Shown here piece after piece: positions 18,115-26,238 of a DNA stretch of 47,652 bases. The stretch is from NCBI RefSeq assembly GCF_001597745.1, contig NZ_LUHJ01000074.1, positions 61,220 through 108,871 on the forward strand, given 5' to 3'. The first letter of the stretch is position 1. Every line of letters starts with the position of its first letter. This DNA is from Anabaena sp. 4-3 (GTDB taxonomy: Bacteria > Cyanobacteriota > Cyanobacteriia > Cyanobacteriales > Nostocaceae). The translations under genes and the position numbers were made by a program. A model generated the notes under the pieces. The model was not told where the DNA came from. It did no database searches and saw nothing but the letters and a program-made list of their open reading frames with translations.

Positions 18115-21100
18115 TCATTCATTTCTCATCCGTCCTGCTAAGGAAGCAACTACGGATACCAATTGATCAGCTTCGATAGGTTTAGTAATATGTATTTGGA
18201 ATCCGGCGGACAGAGCCGCCGCTTCTTCTGTATCTCCAGCATAGGCCGTCAAAGCAGCAGCCGGAATTTGCCCTCCTGCTTCAGAACCCAGCAATCGCAC
18301 TTCCCGAATCAATGCGTAACCATCCTCCAAAGGCAAACCAATGTCAGATAATAGTACATCAAACCTACCAGGATTAGCTGTGAGTATTGATAGTGCCTCT
18401 CTTGCCGAACCTGCCTCTGTTACTTCCACCTCATAATCTTCCAACACGATGCGGAATAACTGCCGGATATCCGGTTCATCATCGACAATCAGCACCCGCA
18501 CACCTGCCAAGGATGGGTAAGAGTCTGGGGAAACTGGGGAGGTGGGAGAGACAACAGACTCTTGCGGACTGGCTACAGGATGTTCTTCTAGTGGAGTTTG
18601 CAGAGGTAGGCTAACAGTAAAAGTTGAACCCTGTCCCACACCTGGACTTTCTACTGCTACCGTCCCACCGTGCAGTTCTACCAAATGACGCACAATTGAA
18701 AGTCCTAGTCCCATGCCCGGATTTGATTTGCTTCTGCTGCCATCAGCTTGGCGGAAGCGTTCAAAAACAAAGGGGAGAAAATCTGCACTGATGCCTAGCC
18801 CTGTGTCCTTCACTTGAATCTGGGCTTGGAAATCCGTGTAGTCTAAAGTAACATCAATTCTGCCCCCTGGAGGCGTAAATTTAATGGAGTTAGAAAGTAA
18901 ATTCCACATTACCTGTTGGATGCGAATCGGATCTGCAACTAAAGTTTTGGGTGAAGAATCTAGTCTTGATTCGATATGAATATTTTTCGCTGCTGCGGCC
19001 AGATGCACAATCTCTATCGCCGCCTCAATCACAGGCACAAGTTCAATGGTTTGGGCATCCAACCGCAGTCTGCCGGTACTAATGCGCGAAATATCCAACA
19101 AATCCCCAATCAGTAGATTTTGAGCCTTAGCACTACGCTCTATCGCTTCCAATGCCTGATCAGTTTTTGCTGCATCTAGCTGTTTATCACGTAGTAACTG
19201 TGTCCACCCTAGGAGTGAATTAAGTGGATTCCGCAACTCGTGAGAGAGAATAGATAAAAATTCATCCTTAGCGCGGTTAGCTGTTTCCGCCGCCGCACGG
19301 GCTGATTGCTCTTGAGCGAGCAGTTGAGTGCGTTCTGCTTCTAAATGCTTCTCTTGAGTGATATCTTCAATTGCCAGAAGAATCAGTGGTCTATCGCCTA
19401 TTTGTGGCATTTTCCGGGCATTGAGGCGCATGATTTTGTGGCCGATTTGCTCAAATGTATGCTCCACCTCCAAATCTTGAAACTGGGATTGATGGGGGAG
19501 GATATCTTCTAAGAGCGATCGCAACTGGGGAATATCCCACTGTCCATTACCAATTTCATAAATCAGGCAATTCTCCGTTTCTTCTCGCACCACCATAAAG
19601 GTGTCGTAGAAAAATTGATTAGCAGTCACCACTTGCAAATTCACATCCAGCACCACCAGAGATTGGCGCACAGTACCCACAATCGCTTCTGCATAATCAC
19701 GGGATACTCTGAGTTCCTCAGCACTTTGCTTGAGGGCATTAATATCAACTAAAACTACCACAGCACCGTCAATTTTATGGTCTATTGTCCGATAGGGACG
19801 GATTCGCAGGTCATACCAGTGACCCTCCAGGTCTTGAACTTCCTGAGTTTTCAAATTCAGGGTGCTAATCACATCTAATATCTGTGCTTCTAAATCAGAT
19901 ATATTTAATTTGTGTTTAATATCACTCAACGACCGCCCCACATCTGTGGGAATGAGATTGAAGATATTCGCAGCAGCAGGAGTAAAGCGACGAATCTGTA
20001 ACTCACCACCTAGCATCAAAATCGGAATATTGATACTACTGAGGAGATTTTGCAAATCATTGCTAACTTGGGTTGATTCCAGATTCCGTCGTTGTAATTC
20101 GTCGTTAATTGTATTTAATTCTTCATTCGTAGCCTGAATTTCTTCCTTAGCAGTTTCCAGTTCCTCATTTGTACTTTGCAATTCTTCATTGCTAGAGAGA
20201 ATTTCTTCGTTAGCTGCTCTCAGGTCTTGATTAGTCGCTTGCTGCTCCTCAATAATAGATTGCAAATAGTCCCTAGTGCTGGCTAACTCTTGTTGGAGTA
20301 GGGCTATTTCTTGCTGATCACTCGCTTGTTGCCCCTGCTCAATCTGAACCAAGTTATCACCTGCATTTCCTGGTTGACTATCTTTAAGTTCTGGCACAGA
20401 AGTTACTGATTCCAACTTGTCTGCAAACAGAACCAAAAAATAGTATTCTCCCGTCGATTGAGATTTGAAGGGAATCACATCAAAACTAACCAGCCTAACT
20501 AAATTCTCTTGTCTGACTTGTATGTTTTCCTTTCTCACGGCGGAGTTTTGTTTTTTAGCTTGGTGAATGGCTGTGCGTAACTCCAGACGCAATTCCTTTT
20601 TAGCCATTTTCAGCAAATTAAAACTGGGTCTGCCCGGTGCAGGTTCTAGATAAGAACTGGTCTGTCCGCGAAACTGCAAAATCTCCAAATCGCTGTTCAC
20701 AATCACACCCACTGGGGCATATTGGTTGAGTACAATCTGGTCAGCCTGTTTCTGTATTTCCAAACCATCCCTAACAGCCTCACTCACTGGCAGTTGAGGT
20801 TTAATCGTTTCCTGGGGATAATTGCTGGCTACTAGCTCAATTCCCAACCGCCCAGGTGCCATTTTCCGCGAATAAATCTTGTATTTTTTATCTAGCAGTG
20901 TAAACAAGTTGGAAAACTCGCCCACCGTCTCCGAAGTGCCTAACATCAAAAAGCCACTGGGTTTGAGTCCATAGTGGAAGATGGGCATTACTTTCTTCTG
21001 CACCGCAGAACTTAAATAAATCAGCACATTGCGACAAGTAATTAGATCCAGTCGAGAAAAAGGTGGATCGCTAATCAGGTTTTGTCTAGCAAAAACACAC

Positions 21101-22356
21101 AGTTCCCGCACCGGCTTGCTAATTTGGTAGCCTCCCTCTATTTGGACAAAAAAACGCCCTAAACGTTCAGGAGATATCTCTGCGACTTGACTGGGTTTAT
21201 AGATAGCGGTTCTAGCTTTCTCAATCGCCGCCTCATTGATATCTGTGGCAAAAATCTGAATTGGGATATTGATTCCCTTATTGCTCAAAAATTCCAGTAA
21301 GCATATTGCCACAGAGTAAGCTTCTTCACCAGTGGAACATCCTGCTACCCAAATGCGGAAGGGTGAATCTGGCTTGCGTCCCTCAGCCAGAACGGGAAAT
21401 ACTTTGGTTTTCAAAGCTTCAAATGCTTCCCAGTCTCGAAAAAAACTGGTGACAGTAATCAGTACATCTTGATATAGTGCTGTCACTTCTGCTGGGTTAT
21501 TTTGGAGATACCGAACGTAATCCTCCAGCTGATCCAACTGATACAAAACCATTCGTCGCAGAATCCGCCGCTTCAGGGTAGTCTGCTTGTAATGGCTAAA
21601 GTCAACACCTGTAGCTGCCCGCAGCAGATGGAAAATTGTTGATAAAGCATCTGTGCCTTCTGGCATCACTTCAGTTGGTTTGACTGGTGTGGGCTGGTTG
21701 ACGTAGGGATGACGGCTGATGTTTGCCAGTTCTTGGGCAATTTGTTGGGGGGTGAGGATAAAGTCTACATAACCAGAAGCCACAGCAGTGTTTGGCATAC
21801 TACTGACTTTTGCTGATTCCTCACATTGGGCAAAGGTAATACCTCCTGCTGCCTTGATGCTTTCCAAACCTCTAGCACCATCTCCATCACCACCCGATAG
21901 CACAACACCAATAGCTTTACTGCCCATCGACTCCGCGAGGGAAAAAAAGAAACTATCCACTGTCATTGATATGCCGTAAGTCTTCTGACGCGGCTTGAGT
22001 TTTAGTTTCCCTTCTGCTATGGTCATTGTAGCATTGGGCGGAATCACATAAACATGATTTGGTTCTACTTGCATCCCATCTTCGACTTCAGTTACCGGCA
22101 TTTGGGTCGTCCGAGAAAGAATCTGTGTCAACATACTTTTTTGCTGGGGATTCATGTGCTGAACCACCACAAATCCCATGCCAGTATCAGTTGGCAAATG
22201 GCTCAATAGTTGTGTGAAAGCCTCCAAGCCACCAGCAGAAGCTCCCATCCCGACTATTGGAAATAATTTTTTATCGTTCTCCTGCTGTTGTGCGGCGGTT
22301 ACTTTCGGCAAAGAGTGATTGTCTGGAGATTCTCCAGAAGACGGCCTAGAGTTCAT
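18115..22356 (-). CDS. CheB-CheR-PAS-histidine kinase-receiver fusion protein
   Basis: A soluble 1413-residue signalling protein. In order: CheB methylesterase (about 33-215) with Ser40 in GASAGG, His67 in VVQHMN and Asp157/159 in SGGDGDGA; CheR methyltransferase (about 240-500) with VAGCSTGEEAYS for S-adenosylmethionine and TCRNVLIYL; a Glu/Asn-rich coiled coil with repeated ANEELxSTNEEL heptads; two PAS-like segments; a HisKA H-box (LSHELRNPLNSL); a HATPase with NLLSNSIKFTP and GMGLGLSIV; and a C-terminal receiver with VLIVDDEPD and Asp in LLSDIGLP. It combines receptor methylation-type enzymes with a hybrid kinase. I use the ATG at 22356, with AGGTG upstream, rather than the GTG at 22365. 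It follows the sugar dehydrogenase gene on the same strand by 89 bp. Confidence 0.93.
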   Translation of the reverse strand: MNSRPSSGESPDNHSLPKVTAAQQQENDKKLFPIVGMGASAGGLEAFTQLLSHLPTDTGMGFVVVQHMNPQQKSMLTQILSRTTQMPVTEVEDGMQVEPNHVYVIPPNATMTIAEGKLKLKPRQKTYGISMTVDSFFFSLAESMGSKAIGVVLSGGDGDGARGLESIKAAGGITFAQCEESAKVSSMPNTAVASGYVDFILTPQQIAQELANISRHPYVNQPTPVKPTEVMPEGTDALSTIFHLLRAATGVDFSHYKQTTLKRRILRRMVLYQLDQLEDYVRYLQNNPAEVTALYQDVLITVTSFFRDWEAFEALKTKVFPVLAEGRKPDSPFRIWVAGCSTGEEAYSVAICLLEFLSNKGINIPIQIFATDINEAAIEKARTAIYKPSQVAEISPERLGRFFVQIEGGYQISKPVRELCVFARQNLISDPPFSRLDLITCRNVLIYLSSAVQKKVMPIFHYGLKPSGFLMLGTSETVGEFSNLFTLLDKKYKIYSRKMAPGRLGIELVASNYPQETIKPQLPVSEAVRDGLEIQKQADQIVLNQYAPVGVIVNSDLEILQFRGQTSSYLEPAPGRPSFNLLKMAKKELRLELRTAIHQAKKQNSAVRKENIQVRQENLVRLVSFDVIPFKSQSTGEYYFLVLFADKLESVTSVPELKDSQPGNAGDNLVQIEQGQQASDQQEIALLQQELASTRDYLQSIIEEQQATNQDLRAANEEILSSNEELQSTNEELETAKEEIQATNEELNTINDELQRRNLESTQVSNDLQNLLSSINIPILMLGGELQIRRFTPAAANIFNLIPTDVGRSLSDIKHKLNISDLEAQILDVISTLNLKTQEVQDLEGHWYDLRIRPYRTIDHKIDGAVVVLVDINALKQSAEELRVSRDYAEAIVGTVRQSLVVLDVNLQVVTANQFFYDTFMVVREETENCLIYEIGNGQWDIPQLRSLLEDILPHQSQFQDLEVEHTFEQIGHKIMRLNARKMPQIGDRPLILLAIEDITQEKHLEAERTQLLAQEQSARAAAETANRAKDEFLSILSHELRNPLNSLLGWTQLLRDKQLDAAKTDQALEAIERSAKAQNLLIGDLLDISRISTGRLRLDAQTIELVPVIEAAIEIVHLAAAAKNIHIESRLDSSPKTLVADPIRIQQVMWNLLSNSIKFTPPGGRIDVTLDYTDFQAQIQVKDTGLGISADFLPFVFERFRQADGSRSKSNPGMGLGLSIVRHLVELHGGTVAVESPGVGQGSTFTVSLPLQTPLEEHPVASPQESVVSPTSPVSPDSYPSLAGVRVLIVDDEPDIRQLFRIVLEDYEVEVTEAGSAREALSILTANPGRFDVLLSDIGLPLEDGYALIREVRLLGSEAGGQIPAAALTAYAGDTEEAAALSAGFQIHITKPIEADQLVSVVASLAGRMRNE

Positions 22357-22445
22357 GGGATGCACCTGATTTATATGTCAATGTCTTACGTCTGACATTG
22401 ACCAATACTTGACCCGATGTTTCTAGTCTAATCAAATAAATCTTT

Positions 22446-23672
22446 TTATCGGGTAATGCGGAGAATTTTGTCCTGCTGTGGTGGGCAATTTCCTCTACCA
22501 TCGCAGTTACTCGTTGTCACATATAATTCACCATCTGGCCCCATAATCGCCTCTCGCAGTCGTCCATATTTACCTTGTAAATACACTTCGTGACTCTCGA
22601 CTTGTTGGGGAGACTGGGGATTGAACACCACACGTTGCAAATGTTGGGAACGGAGAGTGGCGATAATTAAGCTACCTTTCCACTCAGGAATAGAATTACC
22701 AGTATAAATTGTTGCTCCACCTGGTGGTAGAGCCTCACGCCAAACAATCGACGGAGTCACCAGTCCTGACCGTGATTCGCAACGGTAGATAGTAGGCCAG
22801 CCGAGGTTGTCGCCGGCTCTTGCTACACTGACTTCATCGTGACCCCTTCTGCCTAAATCACCACTAGGGCCGTGATCTGTTACCCATAGCGTCGATTCAT
22901 CGCGCCAATCAAACCCCTGAGTGTTGCGAATACCAGTAATATATACAGGGTTTTTCCCAAACGGATTATCTTGTGGTATTTGTCCGTCAGGAGTCACACG
23001 CAAAATTTTACCAGCCAAGCTATTAACATCCTGGGAAATTTGCGGTACTCTGGCATCACCAGTTCCAATGTAAAGCATTCCATCAGGGCCAAAGCGGATA
23101 CGACCACCGTTATGAAATTGTGCTACAGGAATATCATCCAGAATTACCCTATCAGGTGAAGCAGTAAGTCCATTCTGGGATAGTCGCCATCGTTCAACAC
23201 GATTGACTTGCGACCCATTTCTATCAGTAGTATAGTAAACGTAGAAGAATCGATTGGCGGTAAAGTTGGGATGAGTTGCAATGCCCAGTAAGCCACCTTC
23301 ACCACTAGCTGTCACATCGATAGTAGCTACTGGCTGTGGAATAAGTTTACCATCCCGCACTAGGCGAACTCGTCCCGGTCTTTCTGTAACTAACATATCT
23401 TGATTGGGCAGAAAAGCAATTCCCCAAGGCACTATCAAACCTGTGACTACTTCTTCCACCCGCAGGTTTACCTGTCCTTGTGAACCAAAGCCATTTTCTA
23501 CGAGAATACAGGCTTGATTGTTAGTAGAAGTTTGTTGGCTGACTTGTTCAGCAGTTTGTGTTTCTTGGTTGCTAGTTTTCGCGGACTCAGTGTTTGCTAA
23601 GGTGCAAGCCGAAAGTCCAAGTAAAACCATGCCAAAGATTAATCTTACTGCAAGAGTTATTCTCAGTTTCAT
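22446..23672 (-). CDS. PQQ-dependent sugar dehydrogenase-like lipoprotein (GSDH family)
   Basis: A 408-residue protein with a lipoprotein signal (LGLSAC, Cys about 22). It then has the six-bladed beta-propeller of soluble aldose/glucose dehydrogenases: VPWGIAFLPNQDMLVTERPGRV, GLLGIATHPNF, NHNGGR-like FHNGGRIRFGPDGMLYIGTGD, SLAGKILRVTPDG, YITGIRNTQGFDW and DHGPSGDLGRRGHDEV. Family members oxidise sugars using PQQ and calcium; whether this organism supplies PQQ is unknown. The ATG start has GGAGA at about 9 nt. It probably acts in the periplasm or at the membrane. Confidence 0.9.
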   Translation of the reverse strand: MKLRITLAVRLIFGMVLLGLSACTLANTESAKTSNQETQTAEQVSQQTSTNNQACILVENGFGSQGQVNLRVEEVVTGLIVPWGIAFLPNQDMLVTERPGRVRLVRDGKLIPQPVATIDVTASGEGGLLGIATHPNFTANRFFYVYYTTDRNGSQVNRVERWRLSQNGLTASPDRVILDDIPVAQFHNGGRIRFGPDGMLYIGTGDARVPQISQDVNSLAGKILRVTPDGQIPQDNPFGKNPVYITGIRNTQGFDWRDESTLWVTDHGPSGDLGRRGHDEVSVARAGDNLGWPTIYRCESRSGLVTPSIVWREALPPGGATIYTGNSIPEWKGSLIIATLRSQHLQRVVFNPQSPQQVESHEVYLQGKYGRLREAIMGPDGELYVTTSNCDGRGNCPPQQDKILRITR

Positions 23673-23830
23673 GATTTGTTATCTCCAAAAAATCTCTGCC
23701 TGCATGGTTTTGGAAATGGCTAAAGAAATTAATTTGCCTAGTTCTATGATTTATTGCCAATTTAGCAGTAATGTAATGAGTGGCTGGGCTTTTTAGTCTC
23801 TATTTAGAGATATATATTTGATCTTTATTC

Positions 23831-25310
23831 TCAAAATTCCCTTGCACTTTCAGCAGCCTGTCTCAGTGCTAAAAAAGCTTCTTTTAAAGGTTGGCTAACA
23901 GCACTGTCTGGTTCTGCTAACACTAACTGTTGATAAGCTTCCAAGAACTGCGATCGCAATCGATGGAACAAATGCAGAAAGTGATGCACAAAGCTGATAC
24001 AGTCCAAAACAACAATCTCTATGCCACCTGTACGCTCATACATACTTGCAGCATATTCTCGAATACCTTCATCAATCACATCTGTGGTGTTGACACTCTC
24101 CGCACTTTTAGGGCGGAGATTCTTGGGCTGAATCCTGCCTCCACCAACGATGTTGATTTTGGTCTTACAGTTTCATGTCTAGTCCGAAACATATCTCTCG
24201 ATATACCCCACTTAAGGACTACTCCCCAAGCGTAAATTTGGGTATGCCCTACCCTATTTAATTGCTTTTCGACCTTACAGTTTGGACTTATTTTTACACC
24301 ATTGACTGTTAGGCATTTTGAGATCACGGAGTAGGACGTTTTACCTGTTTCCTCATCGTTCTCACGGTCTACAACCTACTGCTAGTATACCAGAAAGCCG
24401 TCGTAGAACGACGGGGTTTTCAACCCAAATTTTCGATAAAAATATAGTTGTCAACCCGCTTGCCTGTGTTGTTGATTTTTTGCAAGGCACGGTTAATATC
24501 CTCTAAGGTAACACGTCGAGTTTTCATTTCATAGCTAGTGATGACCTTCTCATCATCAACTAGGGTAATTTCTACATCTCCCAAAGCACCTGTCTGCTCA
24601 TCGGCTGCGTTGTGGGATTCTAGAGGTAAAAAACGCTCCCCAATATATTGTTCTGCTACTTGATAGGCAGCAGCAACAATCACTACAGGAAGACGGCTTG
24701 AACCTCGGCAAGTTAAATGCTGTTTCAAGAGTGTGACAATTTCCTCTGCTGACAAAGGTATTGCATCTTCCGATTTCTTCAAATCTGACAGTAGTGTTTC
24801 CATGCGTTGCCGCTTCTCGTTGCGAGCAATAATTAGACAACGAATGGTTTCCGCTAGCAGTTCCTCAGCAGTTATCCTACCTTGATGAACATTATCAAGT
24901 AATTGTAGGGCAGTTTCGTAGAGTTTAGGCGGTCGTCCCACCAGATTAACTGCTGGGGTTAAGGTGATGTTGCGGTTTCGTAGGGCAGGAGTCAGGAATG
25001 CAGTGGTAGGATTACAAGGCAACTCGTGCTGGTTAATAAAGGCTGTAATGTAACTTTCATCATAGTAACGCCCAGAGTAAGCGTCTGGTGTACCTATTTC
25101 GGTGTAAGGCTTGCGGATATCAATATCTGCACGGTGAATTGCCGCCAATGCACAAGCTAGCAACAAACGAACTACAGCACGATTGCCCACATAACGTGAT
25201 ACATAGTCAATTTTTTCGGCAATGCTGGGGTCGGCAATAATAGGTTGCGCTATCGATACTTCAGCTTTTTGGTAGGCTACATCAAGGATAGCTGTTGGGG
25301 TTGTGGACAT
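23831..25310 (-). pseudogene. Type II restriction endonuclease gene split by a mobile-element remnant
   Basis: The 5' part (25310-24420) encodes 296 residues with a PD-(D/E)XK-like core, GDVEITL...SYEMKTRR. It reads YIFI, then runs into unrelated sequence and stops. The 3' part (24079-23831) continues as IDEGIREYAASMYERTGGIEIVVLDC and ends ALRQAAESAREF. The two parts are in different frames and are separated by about 346 bp of IS-like sequence (24089-24434). Removing that length joins YIFI to TTDVIDEG in one frame; the length is 1 modulo 3, as the frames demand. The intact enzyme would be about 380 residues. It resembles, from memory only, the SacI-type endonuclease family. It follows the methyltransferase gene with a 34-bp overlap. 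The truncated protein keeps the catalytic core but probably not a full fold, so activity is doubtful. Confidence 0.8.
24089..24434 (-). mobile_element. Internally deleted IS200/IS605-type element (TnpB 3' remnant)
   Basis: On the minus strand the insert starts with a hairpin (CCGTCGT/ACGACGG, 3-nt loop, 24398-24414) and ends with another (TCTCCGC/GCGGAGA, 24097-24119). Subterminal hairpins like these are typical of IS200/IS605 ends. Between them is only about 300 bp. The part next to the right end encodes RPKSTSLVEAGFSPRISALKVRR, which looks like the extreme C-terminus of a TnpB; no TnpB nuclease domain or TnpA is present. Boundaries are inferred from the interrupted endonuclease reading frame and could shift by a few bases. 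It is a non-autonomous derivative that would need proteins from a full copy elsewhere. Confidence 0.65.
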
Positions 25311-26146
25311 GGAGCGATTTCTTCAACAGTAAGTGTGGAGGCTGTCAGGTCATAATTGAGCCACAGCACTTCTTGCCGTAACTCCTTGATGGAATGGCAT
25401 TGCTTCAGGGGTGCTTTAATGCAGTTCCAGTCACCATACAGTTCTTGCATCAACTGACAATCATAACCTGAAAGAGCTACTTTACCTTTGACTGCACGCA
25501 AAACATTCGCCAGTTGCCGATGTTCGTCGTCGGTCATTTCGTAAGCATAAGCTTTACTATCCCCACGGGAATCGTGCGGGTATGGGGGATCACAATAAAA
25601 TAAGGTTTCTGGACTATCGTACCGTTGAATAATCTCAATTGCTCGGTCGTTCTCAATTTGTACACGTAGCAACCTTTGCACGATTTCGGGCAGATCCTCA
25701 ACACTACCCAACCACCGGGAAACTGCGCCAGCCATTCCAGCACGGCTAGTCAGTTTACAATGCGCCCATCGTCCAATACTAGCGGTTTGTGCCAAGCCGG
25801 TTCTCACTTGTCGCGCCCGGACAAAAAATCGTCTAGCTTTTTCTAAGTCTGACAAACCCTTTTCCTCTTTGGCAATAGCAATCCGAAATTCTTCACGGGA
25901 AAACGGTGTTAAGCCAATGGCTTCAATGAGTTGGTCTTTTTGGTCACGTAGCACACGAAAGAAGTTAACTACTTGCCCATCAATATCATTGTAAGTTTCT
26001 ACAGGCGAAGGCTCTCGGTTTAACAACACGGCTGCTGAACCACCAAATGGTTCGCAGTAGTGGATTGTTTTTGGCAATAAGGGTAATAACCAGTCTAAAT
26101 GACTATACTTACCGCCATACCAACCAAATGCAATTTTCTTTGCCAT
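25277..26146 (-). CDS. D12-class adenine-N6 DNA methyltransferase of a type II system
   Basis: A 289-residue enzyme with the D12/Dam layout: FGWYGGKYSHLDWLLPLLP and HYCEPFGGSAAVLL (S-adenosylmethionine site) near the N-terminus, NDIDGQVVNFFRVLRD, and the catalytic YCDPPYPHD with Asp186. It methylates adenine in a short DNA site; the site itself cannot be read from sequence. ATG at 26146 is preceded by GAGG at about 9 nt; a TTG at 26155 would add three residues. Its 3' end overlaps the endonuclease start by 34 bp, a normal arrangement for a paired system. With the endonuclease gene broken it probably acts as an orphan methylase. It reads intact. Confidence 0.9.
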   Translation of the reverse strand: MAKKIAFGWYGGKYSHLDWLLPLLPKTIHYCEPFGGSAAVLLNREPSPVETYNDIDGQVVNFFRVLRDQKDQLIEAIGLTPFSREEFRIAIAKEEKGLSDLEKARRFFVRARQVRTGLAQTASIGRWAHCKLTSRAGMAGAVSRWLGSVEDLPEIVQRLLRVQIENDRAIEIIQRYDSPETLFYCDPPYPHDSRGDSKAYAYEMTDDEHRQLANVLRAVKGKVALSGYDCQLMQELYGDWNCIKAPLKQCHSIKELRQEVLWLNYDLTASTLTVEEIAPCPQPQQLSLM

Positions 26147-26238
26147 GAATGTCAACCTCAGAGGGGGTGCTGTGACTACAATTTAGGATGAGGGTAAAAT
26201 GCTCCCGGTACGCGGAGAAATACTGTACTCAGTTGAGT

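Noticed and set aside
24076-24327. 83-codon minus-strand frame inside the insertion as an independent gene
   Set aside because: It starts in no clear context, spans the element's right end and reads into the endonuclease remainder; better explained as a TnpB tail remnant.
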